From: Acanthamoeba sp. SK_2022b
Lineage: Eukaryota > Discosea > Longamoebia > Acanthamoebidae
Reading direction: 5' to 3'
Length of the DNA: 64,000 nucleotides
Assembly (NCBI GenBank): GCA_027943245.1
Contig: JANDJZ010000021.1
Span: 1-64,000, forward strand
The notes under the pieces are model-generated. The model had not been told where the DNA came from, ran no database searches, and saw nothing but the letters and a program-made list of their open reading frames with translations. A program made the translations under genes and the position numbers. Positions 32,493 through 45,174 of the stretch are shown in pieces (the stretch's first letter is position 1; each line of letters opens with the position of its first letter).

Positions 32493-35000
32493 ATGGAGGT
32501 CTCCCGATCGGAGCAAGGCGCGAGCAATGGCGAGAAAGATGAGGAAATGAAACACGTCATTAGTAGACTGGGAGCTAGGTTTGGGCGGCCCCAACACGAA
32601 CTTGATGAGCTGGTGGAGCGCCTCAAACAAAATTGGATCACGCATCTTTCACATTGGAAGGCACTACCACGAACGCAGAGGGATCAATTCAAGCTTCCGC
32701 TGCTTTTGATTCACGAATTGGCGCACATGATCGGAGAAGATAAGGAAGATGAAGCCATCCAAATGTCGGTCTGCCCGCCACCACAGCACGCCTCAACGAA
32801 GCGGGGGCGCACGGAAAAAGTGGACAAGAAGGGAAAGGACATAGATGTCGAGGCGCCAGTGAAGAGGGCGAAGACGCACGGTACCCCTTCCAAGATGCTG
32901 ATGAGATTTTCAGCTAAGCCCTCACCCCTTCTTTGTTTTGCAAGACTTGAGCCAAGTGGAGCTGCCGGAGGTCATACTCAATCCCAAGTACGCTCCGAGC
33001 CAGGTGTCGATCGCCGAGGTGAAGGCCACCTACGAGAAGACGATCGGCGATCCCTTCCCACACGCTCTTCTACGTGACGTATTCGACGAGCGTTTCCTGG
33101 AGGGGCTCAAGGAGGAGGTGATGGGCCTCCACTACCTTCAAAAGTCTAACGACCTCTACGACTTCCTTCAAAGCAATGACCTCAAGGTTCGTGCACCATC
33201 GGCAATCGTCTTTCGTGACTCGGCCCCTGACCATCATCTTCCCGTTGTATGCAGGGGTGCACCTCCCCACACGTCAGCAAGCTGAAGGACCTGCTCTACA
33301 GCGCAGACTTCCGTAGCTGGCTGCAGGGTATCACGGGCATCGAGGTACGTTCATGCCCTGCTCATCGTGAGCCAGCCAGACTTGGCACCCAGCGGTCACC
33401 TGAACAGAAAACCTCTCTCCGCCCATATGCTGCTCTCGTGCAGGAATTGAACGACACGATCGACATGTCCTGTGCGAGGTACATCGACGGCTCCACTCTG
33501 CTCTGTCACGACGACGAGCTTGAGGGCAGGCGCATCGCCTACATTCTCTACCTGGTGCCCAAGGACTGGAAGGAGGAAGACGGGTAAGTGCCACAGCAGC
33601 CTCTCGTCTTGGAGTTCTAGGCTCACCTTCGCGCATTCGTAAACGTTTCGGCGACGCAGAGGCACGCTGGACCTGTTTGGTGTGGATGAGCACGGCGAGC
33701 CGGACAGCATCGTGGCCTCCTACACGCCCACCTGGAACTCGCTCTTCTTCTTCGAAGTCAACCCGGTGTCCTATCATCAGGTCCATCACCATCATCATCT
33801 CTCACTCTCTCGCCGCAGAGTCCCTTTGAACTTGGTCGCTGACTTCGCGTTGTGTTGTGGTCGTTGGCGGGCCAGGTGGCCGAGGTGCTCTCTGCCGACA
33901 AGGAGCGACTGTCCATCAGCGGTTGGTTCCACGGGCCCCCGATCACGCGTCCGCCGCACTACCAGGAGCCGCCGCTGCCCGAGACCGAACCCATCCCCAC
34001 GCAACAGGTGGTGACGTCAACAGCCGGCTCTGCGGAGGAGGAAGGGGAGGTCGCGGCCAAGCTGCTCGCCGAGTGGCTCGACCCCGTCTATCTCGACCCC
34101 AAGAACATCATGGACATCGCCGCCGAATTCGAGGAGGAGCAGAGCATCGAGTTGCACAACTTCCTCAACGCCGACAAGTTCGTCCAGCTCGTGGAGGTGC
34201 TGCACGACCAGCCGTGGGACATCTACGGACCAGCCAACAAGCGGCACTATCAGATCCTTCCCGACGGCAAGGAGGTACGCCTCAGTGCTGCCGCCATCGC
34301 CTCCTCTTTGACGTTGAGAAATCCTTACTTCAACGCACGTGTTACAGAACGACATCGTCAAGCAGTGCAAGCGCTTCCTTCACTCACGGGCCTTCTTCGA
34401 CTACCTGAAGAAGCTCACTCAAGCTGATCTCATCAAATGCAGCAGCCAAAGTATGGCCAACTCGCTCTCTCTCTCTGCGTGTGTGTGGACCGCCTTCGAC
34501 TTAATAGGAAGATGCTGACGTGACGCATTGTTCGCGAATGCAGTCCGTTGCTTCCGGCCTGGCGCCTACACACTCGTGCAGGACCAAGCCACGGAGGAGA
34601 TGGCCCTCGACGTCACCCTTTGCTGCGCCACCAACAACATTCCCCTGGTACTTCCTCCCTCCGCCGCACCTCTGTGTTCTCATACGTGTGTTGCGTGTGC
34701 GTGCGAGTGATTGGCAACGTTGGAAGCTCACGCGCTCTTTGCTTCTTTGTTCAGGAGAGTGGCGGTCAGTTGGTCTATATGGACTCGGACACGGAGCTCC
34801 TCACCGTGCCCTGCAATCCCAACTCGCTCGCCCTCACCTTCAGGGACCCCGGCACGATGCGGTTCATCAAGTACATGAACCACCACTGCCACGACATCAG
34901 ATACGACTTCTCCTTTATCTTCAAGGAAGACAGGAGCGACGACGCCGCGGACGCGGAAGGCGAAGCCAACGACGACGATGAAGAAGAGGGCGACGAGTAA
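32493..35000 (+). CDS. OGFOD1: OGFOD1/Tpa1-type prolyl hydroxylase
   Basis: 610 residues in nine phase-consistent exons: 32493-32880, 32945-33186, 33255-33344, 33444-33583, 33660-33780, 33876-34274, 34348-34450, 34544-34647, 34755-35000. The 2-oxoglutarate/Fe(II) domain has the HxD motif in [20 protein letters not shown], followed by [15 protein letters not shown] and [14 protein letters not shown] with [16 protein letters not shown], which align closely with human OGFOD1 and yeast Tpa1. These enzymes hydroxylate a proline of ribosomal protein uS12 (RPS23) and influence translation accuracy. The C-terminal second domain ([14 protein letters not shown] ... [11 protein letters not shown] ... 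DFSFIFKE) is also present, and the chain ends in an acidic tail. The first 130 residues are an extension not usual in the family, with a Lys/Arg stretch (KKGKDI..PVKRAK) that could be a nuclear signal. A 3' splice-site-like tcggcag lies directly before the ATG. Confidence 0.9.
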
Positions 35001-35050
35001 AGCTTGTCTTTTTGCGTTGCGCCAAACGGTTATTTTTTAATTTATTTATA

Positions 35051-35056
35051 AATAAA
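35051..35056 (+). terminator. AATAAA polyadenylation-type hexamer
   Basis: In an AT-rich patch 51 bases after the OGFOD1 stop and 82 bases before the next start codon, a fitting position for 3' end formation. Confidence 0.4.
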
Positions 35057-35137
35057 TTAAAGAAGAAAATAGACGTGAGAAAATGCTTTTCAGTCGACTG
35101 CATTAATTTGGGTCTGGTTGTGGCTCAGAACAACAAG

Positions 35138-38100
35138 ATGCAGGCGAGTAAGGCCACCGTAGATGAAGTGCTGGAGGCCATCGCTGACTGTATTCTACAA
35201 TGTGTGCTCTTCTCCACCGAAGCCGACGAAACTGGCGCCAAGGTTCCCCCTCCCCTTCAGCCCATCCCATTCTTCCCTTCCTCTTTCTCCCCGCGCACCG
35301 ATCTCTGCTTCTCCCGCCCTCGCGTACTTTTTAATAATAATAATCATAATAATTTATATTTATTAAGTTGATATTAATAACTATCCCGTGTGCAGCTCAA
35401 ATCCCTCAACACCGATGCGCTGCTGCACGCCATGAAGTTCCTTGCGGACCTGGGTACGCGCTCCCCAAATCCCCATCCGGGGCGTTGGCGGTAGGCTGGG
35501 CTGCGGCTCACCCTGCTTGCGATCGCTCCGCCAATGACGGAGGCCAGCCACGAAGAAGGCCGCCATGTGGGGCGAGCTCGACAAGAAGATGGAGCAGGAG
35601 ATGCTTAGCTCCACCAAGGAGCTGCAGCAGTGCGTGGTCGCGATCAACCGCGACATCCAGACCATCGCCGACAACCCCATCTCCAAGGACGCCAAGAAGT
35701 CGCTCCTCCTCGCCGCCAAGTCGCTCATGCAGCGCACCGTACGGTTGCCCACTCGCTCGCTTAAAACCAACCAATCCTTTATTGAGCTCGAGTTGCGACT
35801 ATTCTCACCATCACAATGATCACCATCATCCACCGCCAATGGTGTCGTGCAGGTGTTTCTGCTGCAAACGGCAGATCTGTACGATATCCGCCAAATCATT
35901 CGTCTGGCCAGGGAATCCAAGGACTGGAACGACAAGCTCGTGGACTGCCGAAAGTGCGCTCGCCCAGGCCGACCTACAGCGGGAGAGTGCGGCTCAGCTC
36001 TGATCTAATTTGACACAATCGTTTGTGATTATGTATTGTGTGTTGACGCACAGCGTGGCGGACCTCCCCGAAGTTGTGCGAGAGTATATCTTCAAGACCG
36101 TGAGCCTATCGAAGATCGTGACGGTTCGCGTCAACTACATCGTCGATCCCATCCTCAAGAAGAAGCTCGAGAAGCCCAACGAGGTACTGTCGGTCACAGT
36201 CGACACAAAATTGGTTTCTTGTCGACCATGGCTCGATTTGTGCGTTCTCACGCGTTGTGCGAACTTGTGGTGGATCGCCATCAGGTTGTCTCCAATGCTC
36301 CCGAGCAGGAGATCCACCTCACCGCCGCGCTGATCCAAGGCCAAGGCGGCGAGGCCGAGCTGAACAAGAGGAACGCCTACCACGATCAGGTCCGCCTTCG
36401 TCGCCACGACTGTGGCGCCCTCGACCAACTCTCACACGTTTTTCAACCACCACCAGATTAACTCCGCCATCGAGGAGATCATTTACTACACCAAGGAGTC
36501 ATCGTCGACCCTGTTTGCTGGACTCGATCTCGACATTCCCCTCGACGAAGACGGCGAAGACAGCCTCCCCGGTATGGCCCATATGGTTTTGTGTCCGCTC
36601 CGCGTTGATCTCACGCTTGTGCGTCGTGCGCGATGGGCGATGGGCGATGGCGGCAGGTCCGCTGCTGGGCGCTGCGGGGATGGGCATCGAGAAGGCCAAG
36701 GTCGACGCCGGCCTGGCGCTGCTCGCCGAGTCGTTGGCCACTGCCGACAAGGCCTCGGCCACCGCTGCCTGCACGATGATAAAGGAGGTGCGGCTCCCCT
36801 AACTCGCACGTTCACGACGAAACTGCTCCCTCTCACTATCTGCACTTGGTGGGGCACGTCTGACCTTGGGGGGAGGAACAGGGAATTGATGGAATGCTGG
36901 CTGCCGACAAGCACCCCAGCCTGACGGGCGCTGCCGAGCGGCTGGCGCAGACTCTGCGGGACCTGTTCGCCGCCTATAAGGAAGTGGTGGCCAAGCCCGG
37001 CGACAAGGCCGCTCTACAGCGACTGCAAGCGGTACCGCTCACTCCGCATGCACGCATGCTTGGCGAGTGTATGTGAGTCCATGTTGTGACCCAATGCCTT
37101 TGTTGCGGCGAGCACAGGCGATGCAGGCCGTGGAGCAGGCCGCGGCGCGTGTGGCGGACCTCAGCGCTGCTGCGGCCATGGACCCGATAACGGCCGACGC
37201 CATGGCCGTCCACGACTCGCTGCGTGATGTCAGGGCCGCGGCGACGGCCGGCAACGCCAACGCCACCAGCGCAGGTACGCCTCTCGACGAGTCTTGACAG
37301 CTGCCGGGGGGGGGTCTCACTCAAACGGCGCCGGCCCTGCCCGCCATTTCGAGCGCAGCCTGCCAAGGGGTCGCCGAGGCCATCGGACGACTGAACGGCG
37401 ACCTCGATGACGACTCGCGCAAGCGTCTGCAAGCCGCGCTGGCCAATCTCGCCAACAAGATGAGGGGCCTCCTCTCAGAAGCGCAGATGGTTGCTAGAAA
37501 TCCTCGAGACGCCGCCGCTCTGGCCAAACTGGATGCCACTCTAGCGGAGATGGGTGCGTGCCAGATCCAGCCCTTTCTTCGTACGTGTTCATTTGTGTGC
37601 TCACGCTCTCCCATCATAAAGGTAACCTCACCAACGCGATCCTGGAGGGAGCGAGGCCCGCCGAGGGCGGCATGAGCGCCGAAGACCGTCTGGCCCTGTC
37701 GCAGGCCAAGGTCGACAACGCGCTCGCCGCCCTTGCCGCCGCCGAAGCTGGAGGCGACGCCCACGTACGTTTTTGACTCATCGCCGCCACCTGTGCTGTC
37801 TTGCGTGTCGCTGAAAAGGAGTCGACAGCAAATCGCCAACGCCTTGAAGGCGGTGTCGATCGCCGTGGGGCAGCACGCCGCGCTCGCCAAGGCAGTTGCT
37901 GCCGCATCTCGTGACCCGGATGCCAGCCAACGCATGAACGACGCGGCCGCCAAGTGAGTCCTCCATCTCTCCCCCCTCCTTTTTGTGATTCGCCGTTGGA
38001 AAAGCCAAACGTTAACGAACCGCGCGCGTCGTAGGATTGCGAGGGCGATGCAGGCGCTGGTCAACTCGACCAAGATGGTAATCACCAACCCCAATGACCC

Positions 38101-39729
38101 GGCGTCGAGGAAGGCCTTTGCCGACGACGCGCGCTCCCTTCAGGCGGCGTGTGCCGAGGGCACCGCCATTACGCTCAGGTTAGCCCGTCGCGCTCCCTCT
38201 CGCCGCACTGTTTGCACAAGCGTCGGTTCTCAACTCTGCTGTCGTGTGTGTCATGCATGTAAATGGACAGTCCGGAGCAGCAGCTGCTGGAGGCCCACGC
38301 CGAGATGGCTCGCAGCCTCGAAGCGCTCACGGTTGCCATCGCCAACAGGGACAGGTAGGCCCTCGCGCCGTGGCGTGGCCGTTGTGGCTTGCAGCGCAAC
38401 ACTCACCTACCAACTTGCACACCACCACCACCACCACCACCACCACCACCACCACCACCACCACCACCACCACCACCACCACCACCACCATCACCAGTGC
38501 CGCTGCCGAGGCCGCGCTGGCTGACGTGCTCGAATCCCTCAAGAAGAACATGATGATAGCCAAGGCCATTTCAGCCAACATCACCGATCTGGCGCGCAAG
38601 GTTGGCCCCCCGCCCCATTTGACGACTTTGCGCGTGATGTGCTCACCGCCTGCCGCTCTGCATTCGCCCGCCCGCGCAGCAAGCCGTTCTCGGCGCGTGC
38701 AACCAGATGGCCGTCGCGTTCAACGCCATCAAGGAAAACGTGCCCGGTGAGTCACAGCTCGTGTTGTTCGTTTATCGTGTGGCGGGTCGGGCCCACGAAG
38801 CTCGCTCTCATTTTTCAATTGCGATCGTACAGCCGCGGTTGCGGGAGATCGTGCGGCGCAAACCAAGGTGACGGCCGGGGTGGCCAGCCTGTCGGCCGCT
38901 GGAGCGCAGCTCGTGGGCGCCGCGGTGGCGCAGCCCGAGGAGGCGCTCATGATCGCCAACGCCGCCCGCATAGACGGCCTCGTTCGGGCCGTCGACGAAG
39001 CTGTGCGCGCTGGCCGCTCGGAGGACGCCACTGCAGCCGCCGCCGTGCTGCAAAAGGCACTGCACAAACAGGTTCACATTCCATGCATTTCTCTCGCCCC
39101 ATACGTAATACGACTCGTGTCAGACACTCAATCACACACGCGCTCTGCTCACCAGGCGGTGCTGGCCAAGCTCGCTGCCGACAAGAAGCCCAACACGGCG
39201 TTCAGCGGCGCGCTGCTGGACTCCGGGGCCAAGCTCACGCAGGCCACCGGCGGCCTGGCCACCCCTCACGTCGCCTCCGCGGCCGGCGGCAATGCCACCG
39301 TACGCGCACCGCTCTCTGGTTTCCTTGGCTGTGCGCCTCGCTGATTGATCACCCTCGGAACCGCACGCGACGCGGAGCGCAGGCCCGGCAGCAGCTCGGG
39401 GCCTCACTGGAGGAGATTCAGAGGCTCAACGATCTCATTCTGTCGACTCTCGTGTCTCCGTCCGACGTCGAGGACAGAATCCAGCGGTCGGCCGATGTAC
39501 GCAATTGGCACAAAGACGCACGCATATGCATGCGACGCGCATGCGTTGAGGTTAACGCGCAGCTGTGTCCCTATCCATCCACATTAGGACCTGGTGCGAA
39601 AGATCGACAGCTTGGGCCAAATCACCGGCGCCTCGTACGAAGAATTGAGCGCCATCGCCGACGACTTTGCTCAGCAGATCCTGTTGGCCAAGGCCGCTGC
39701 CGACCGGTTCGACATCACCAACACACACA

Positions 39730-39787
<58 letters not shown>

Positions 39788-40629
39788 CACAAAATACGCA
39801 CAAGCAACTTATCGGATTGGTCATGCACACAGATGCAAGGATGCGGAGAAGAGGAACAAGATATTGACCGCCATCAAGAAGGCTGAGGAACAGCTGCAGC
39901 AGCTCCGCGCGCTCACCGCGCAGCTCCTGCGCAATCCCAACGATCCCGCGCTCCACCAGGCCATCGAGCAGCTCCTCGCCGATATCAAAAAGGCATCGAA
40001 GGGTACAGCCCTCCGCGGCAAGGCCCCAGCGGACTGGTTGCTCTCTGACGCGGCAAGGGCTCCCTCGCAACGCGTGCAGGTCTGGCTGCGGCCGTTGCTT
40101 CGTCGCCCGAGGAGAAGCTGATCGCCAATGGTGCCTCGCTTCAGGCCGACCTCGACGCCGTGACCAGCGCCATCAACTCTGGTTCGTGTCTCGTCGCGTT
40201 CGTTCTTTTTCTTTCTTTTTCCGCTTTGGCTTTCGCTCTTTCGTGCGTCCTCACGCGGATGCGTGCGTGAACGCAGGGAACGGTTCGGCGGTCAGTGGGC
40301 TTATTCCGAGCATCGAAAGGCGAATCGATCTGCAGGTGGCCACCGCCAAGCTCGCCCACCGCAACACCGAACACCCCGAGGTCCGGAACCTATTGCGCAC
40401 CGCCGTGGCACTTGGGCGGTCTCAAACTCCGGCTTCGTGGTGTCGCCACAGGTCCAGGAGATTCTGGTCCACGAGGCCAAGCGGCTGGAGACCACCAAGC
40501 CCGCGCTCGTCGCTTCCCTGCGCAACGTGGCCGCGGCCCCGGCCGACCCGGCCAAGAAGAGCGAGGCCCTCAAGCACGTGAAAACTACACAGCAGGCCAA
40601 CGCCGCGTACGCACTTGACCGCACAGAGC

Positions 40630-40702
<73 letters not shown>

Positions 40703-41041
40703 CGCGCGCGCGCGCGTTGGTGATGGCTGATTGTCGTTGCAGGTTGGTCGATGCGGGCAAGCGAGTGGCGGCCAAGGAGCAGCCGAGAGCCAAGGCCGAC
40801 ATGTCCAAGGTCACCTCCGTGGCCGGTGCGGCGGCCGCCATCGATGCGGCCCTGGTCGGCCGCTCAGTCTACGACGATTCCACGCCCAAGGGCCGCATCA
40901 TGAACGCCTCGCGCCGCATCGGTCTCGAGATGGCCAAGCTCTCACAGGCCGCCCAACGCGGCGACAAGAAGGAAATCATCCGCGCCACCAAGTACGTCCA
41001 CACGTTGACTCGTGACCGTACGAGTGCATCACTCCTCACAC

Positions 41042-41106
<65 letters not shown>

Positions 41107-41500
41107 TTACCCACAGGGCGATTTCGGACATGTCGGTTGAGATCGGCAAGCACACCGAGGAGATGTGCAAGACCTGCCGTGACCCCAAGATCATCGACCA
41201 GCTCCGCTCCTCGGCACACGCCGCGCGCAACTTTGGTTCGATCAACGATCCTTCTTGCTCTCTTCGTGTTTTCTGTTTCTGTTGCGTGTTGTGTTTCGTG
41301 TGGCGCGCTGCGGAATGTTGACGGAAAACACGGCCACAGGCATTCAGCTGAAGATCCTGAGCGCGGTGAAGACGGCGTCGGAAGGCGTCGACAGCACGAC
41401 CGAGGGTCAGCTCGTCACCTGCGGCAAGGGCCTCGCCTCCGCCGTGATCTCGCTCATCGACACGGCCGAAGTGGGAGACCTCAAGCGCACCTTTGCCTGA
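35138..41500 (+). CDS. vinculin/alpha-catenin-like helical-bundle protein
   Basis: 1,259 residues in 28 exons: 35138-35242, 35396-35453, 35548-35738, 35853-35953, 36054-36183, 36285-36389, 36457-36571, 36657-36787, 36882-37031, 37118-37274, 37359-37553, 37622-37764, 37829-37953, 38035-38178, 38271-38354, 38498-38600, 38680-38746, 38833-39071, 39156-39299, 39383-39496, 39588-39706, 39833-40002, 40080-40181, 40277-40380, 40452-40606, 40743-40991, 41117-41235, 41340-41500. All junctions keep phase and the total is divisible by three; exon 24 could instead end at 40404. The N-terminal region AKKSLLLAAKSLMQRTVFLL ... DLYDIRQIIRLARE matches the vinculin/alpha-catenin pattern (AARALLSAVTRLL..ADM.DV). 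The rest is Ala-rich four-helix-bundle sequence with talin/vinculin-like turns (NPNDPA, NPRDAA). Such proteins link adhesion receptors to actin. No Pro-rich neck is seen. Talin-rod-like protein is the alternative. Several introns carry (CA)n, (GT)n or (ACC)n. Confidence 0.65.
38411..38490. repeat. (ACC)n tract in intron
   Basis: About 26 acc units directly upstream of the 3' splice site at 38497 of the vinculin-like gene, replacing the usual pyrimidine tract. Confidence 0.9.
39720..39786. repeat. (CA)n microsatellite in intron
   Basis: About 32 ca units with one interruption, in the intron 39707-39832 of the vinculin-like gene. Confidence 0.95.
40631..40715. repeat. (GT)n followed by (GC)n tract in intron
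   Basis: About 35 gt units running into a short gcgcgcgcgc stretch; an alternating purine-pyrimidine block of roughly 85 bases in the intron 40607-40742. Confidence 0.95.
41044..41104. repeat. (GT)n microsatellite in intron
   Basis: About 30 gt units, 12 bases before the 3' splice site of exon 27 of the vinculin-like gene. Confidence 0.95.
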
Positions 41501-41861
41501 TCCTCTATCGCGACTCATTGAAATTAGGAAATGGACAACAAGTTAAAAATTAACCCTGCTCTGCGCCCTTCCACGATTCCTTAACCCTTATCCTGACCCT
41601 AAACCAACACCCTAATTCCCAAGACCCTATGTGCACTGATCGCCTGATCGTTCTTATTGTGTGCCTCAGGCGCAATGTGGTTGGTTTCGGTTTTGTCAGC
41701 CAGAATTTGTGCTGCCCAATCATGAGACAGACACGATTCCGAAAGATTCATACCATTGGTGACGAGTTAACACATGTTGCCTTAACTTCAATTCGTTTAA
41801 TAATTTCGTCCACCAAGCTGATTGTGGCTGACCAATTGGGGCCAAATTGTTGTTTACCCCC
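41501..41861. other. intergenic region
   Basis: 361 bases between two plus-strand genes, AT-richer than the exons, with a C/A-rich stretch (ccctaaccc-like words near 41580-41630). No supported gene; expected to hold the 3' UTR of the vinculin-like gene and the promoter of the next F-box gene. Confidence 0.5.
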
Positions 41862-42516
41862 ATGAAGCGGAAGCAAGAGAGTGAGGTGGGCGCTACTGGT
41901 TCGGTCACCCTCACAAAGTCACCGGAGCAGGCCAAGAAGGCCAAGCTCACTGAGGGAACGGGGCAACTTCCGCTGTGCGAGCTGCCGGACCTGGTCCACC
42001 ACCACCTCATCGGGTTCTTTTACCGCCCCCCCCCCAAATCCCGCTGCATTTTTCTTATTGGTGAGTAATTGTGTGGGCAGTGGGCTGGACCTGGCGGACG
42101 CGTTGCGGCTGCGCGCTACCAGCTCCTTCTGGGCGGACGTGGTCGTGCGCTACCATCCGCTCTCCGCTTTCGTTCTGGGTGAGCTCCTCCCGCGCCTCAA
42201 CAGCTGTCCCGGTAACAATGGCACCAGTGCCAGTCAAGGGCAAGACGACGCCTACGCCGGTCACCATTCCTGTGTTGAAGAGGAAGCTACCGAGGCCCAA
42301 CCGGGGAAACGCAGCAGGCCACCGCGGGAGGGTGGCGTTGCTCGCGAAAGGAGACAGGACATGAGGTGTGAGCTGTTGCAGGAGGTGCGCATCGCAGCTG
42401 AGGCGCGCCTTCATGAGCTCCAGGTGCACTCGGCGGATTTCTGGCGCGACACCAGCTACTTCCTGAACGCCTCGCCTGACCTTAATGCCCTCGACGGCGA
42501 CGGCGACGGCGACGGC

Positions 42517-42589
<73 letters not shown>

Positions 42590-45020
42590 GCGATGACGCC
42601 GGCGATGGCGATGGCGATGGCGATGGCGATGGCGATGGCGATGGCGATGGCGATGGCGATGGCGATGGCGATGGCGATGGCGACGGCGACGGCGACGGCG
42701 ACTGCGACGGCGATGTCGATGACGCTGACGCTGACGACGACGCCGACAACGCACTTGATGTGCAGCATGAGGATCGAACTCGAGCTGCGGGCGGTGAAGC
42801 CCCGCAGCTCACCATGGCCGATGCCTTGTCGCTTGCCGCCCAGGTTCGTTGCTGCGGAGGGTCCTCCTTTCGACCGCGATGCTAACTCATACGGTTTCCT
42901 CTGCCATCGCGTAGAGGGTGCACGTGAGAGCCACGGCCAAGCGGACTGGCGCTCACACTGAAGTGTCGGTGACCCTGCTCAAGATCGATCTCCCCTCTCA
43001 ACCCGAACATTCCCTGGCCCGTAGCGGTGGCGCTGAGGAGCAACAACGGCTACCACAAGAGGAAGCCATCTACTTCGCCATTGTATCATAACCCTGTTGC
43101 AAATATGCGTGCGTCCACATTCCGGCAGACCTCTCTCTCATCGCTCATGACTCGCGCAGGAGTTGGCCAAGGGCGTCAACATCCTCGAGAACTTTGCCCA
43201 AGAAGCTGTACTCAAGGTCTACGCCCATTCTACGTGCATCTGCGACCGGGATATCGTTGTTTCTTGCTATCTTGCAGGCGATGGAGGCATCCTGAGTGCG
43301 TGACCCCATCTTATCTCACTTCCACAACCTAATGGAGTACTAGAAACCATCCACGACTGCCGTCTTCTGTCTGTGACTGATCGTGGTCGTTCGACAGACA
43401 TGCCGTACGACGAGCCGCTCTTTGCCCGACAGTGGTTTAGCAAGCTGGCCGCAAGGCTGCACCTGAGCTGGACGCCTTGGCAGTTTTGCACCCCACTCCT
43501 TTAGGTCATGGTGTCTGCGCCTTCGTTATCCTCACAACCCTCCTTGCTCCTTTTTGAGCGCAGATTGGCCTCGTTCGTGATTCGCTGCGGCGGAGTTTCG
43601 CCCCAACTGATCTGCAGCTTGCCCGACAGCATCTTCGTCGACCACTGGACGTACGTGTTGGAGGGATTTTGTTGCCACCGGAGGTTTCGGCTTACAGGAT
43701 CATGGGGCGAACATGGCAGAGCCAAACCGACGCTCCTGTATATGGAGTCGAGTTATGTGGAAAGGCCAGAATGGATCGACGTTTCTTCGCGTGCTCGTCG
43801 ATTCGCTTCGGACCAACTGCTTTCAAATCTCGCTGACATCGGTGCGTTTATCAATGCTCGGTTGCCGTAACGATTTGTATGTGATGCATTGGATTTCACG
43901 CACGCACACACACACTCTCTCTCTCTCTCTCTTATACAGCGGCTAGATGGCAATACAAGCTGCAGATGTGGCAGATGTGGCAGCAGAGCGCAGAGCTGGA
44001 CTGGATTTCTGCTGATCAGATCAGCCGCCTTGCTGCTTGCGTGCGGTCAGGTCGCGGTACGTCACGCGCGCTCCAAGCCACGCGCGGCAGACTTCCGCCC
44101 AGAGGCGCTGATATTTGGCGTATACTCTCGGGGGGGGGGCAGGCGATGTGGCCCGGTTGCTCGCAGTTGAGAACTCACATGAGTCGTCCGCTGTCTGCTC
44201 ATTCCGACTCGCTATCACCGCTCTCGCCGAGCAAGGTTGGCTGGTCTCCCTGCACGATTTTGGCCTACACTCTCACCACCGTGCAATCGCACGCGTTTGT
44301 GTGGTTTGCGTGCATGCGCGTGCTAGTCGGCGGAGACAAGGAGGAAGCTCTAGAACTGGAGGTGGAGTGCACCTTCTCCTCCCTGGCAGCTTTCGACATG
44401 GGTCTGATAGACAAGGAGCAACGCTCGCTCCTCCTGACCGTCCGCGGCCACAACCACGCCACCAGGCGCAGGTTTGGGTGAGAAAGTCGTAACCTTGCTG
44501 GAAGTAGTTTCGCTCACACTGCGACATGCGTGGACCACGGGCAGGTTGCTGGCGCAGGACAAGAAGACCATCTTCCACCAGTCCGGACGCGACCACACGG
44601 TGGTCAAGCAGGACAAGCCGCTGTTGGAGCTGATTGGGCGCGCCCTCGACCTGCGCCACGGTGGCCCCACCAAGGACGATGACCACCAGGACGAGTCCGA
44701 GGAGGAGAGCCGCAATCAACAAGCCACAACTGCGTCTCCGGCTGTGAAGATGATGGACTCGAAGCGGGTGGCCTACTTCCTCGTCCTGTGCTGCCTCGCG
44801 CCTGCCAGATGCTATGCGTTTCATGAGAACGACAACGTATCGGAGGCGGACTTCCTGGTACTACTCCACCTCCTAGTTGCTACGCGTGAACTTCATACAG
44901 GAGACTTCCTAACGGTGTCTGTCGTTGTTGCCTCAGGTGGAGTATAGCTATAACGTAAACATTAATGAGGACCCCAAGCAAGAGCTCATGGCCCAGCTCA
45001 CGGATCAGATACGTGAGTGA
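41862..45020 (+). CDS. F-box domain protein with Asp/Gly minisatellite
   Basis: Starts MKRKQESEVGATGSVTL; an F-box-like region follows (PLCELPDLVHHHLIGFF in the first exon; LDLADALRLRATSSFWADVV in the second, joined across an intron near 42015-42080). The next long exon contains an in-frame hexanucleotide array (42495-42690) coding alternating Asp/Gly and poly-Asp, then EDRTRAAGG. Later exons include KRTGAHTEVSVTLLKID (about 42915-43083), ELAKGVNILENFAQEAVL (about 43161-43214), MPYDEPLFARQWFSKLAA (about 43402-43450), LLYMESSYVERPEWIDVSS (about 43735-43795), ELDWISADQISRLAACV (about 43995-44045), ECTFSSLAAFDMGLIDKEQ (about 44368-44425), TIFHQSGRDHTVVKQDKPL (about 44570-44625) and a last exon VEYSYNVNINEDPKQ ending with TGA at 45018-45020. 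The C-terminal half is not recognised. Substrate adaptor of an SCF ligase is the usual role of F-box proteins. Confidence 0.6.
42495..42730 (+). repeat. coding (GATGGC/GATGAC/GACGGC)n minisatellite
   Basis: Blocks of gacggc, then gatgac, then gatggc, then gacggc again, all multiples of three. In the gene's frame it codes DG and DD runs, giving an acidic arm of about 75 residues. Confidence 0.9.
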
Positions 45021-45053
45021 CGAGTATGTTGCTAGCACAACAAGACAAAACAA

Positions 45054-45059
45054 AATAAA
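45054..45059 (+). terminator. AATAAA polyadenylation-type hexamer
   Basis: Hexamer 34 bases after the F-box gene stop, in the 154-base gap between two convergent genes. Confidence 0.4.
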
Positions 45060-45174
45060 AATTACACTGGAATGGTGGTCTGTGCGCCCGTAAAATCCAG
45101 TGTGGTCAGTTGGTCCTCCAGAATAGGTAGTCGAATGTGGATAAGTGCCGTGATGAAGGGAGTGGTGGTCTTTC

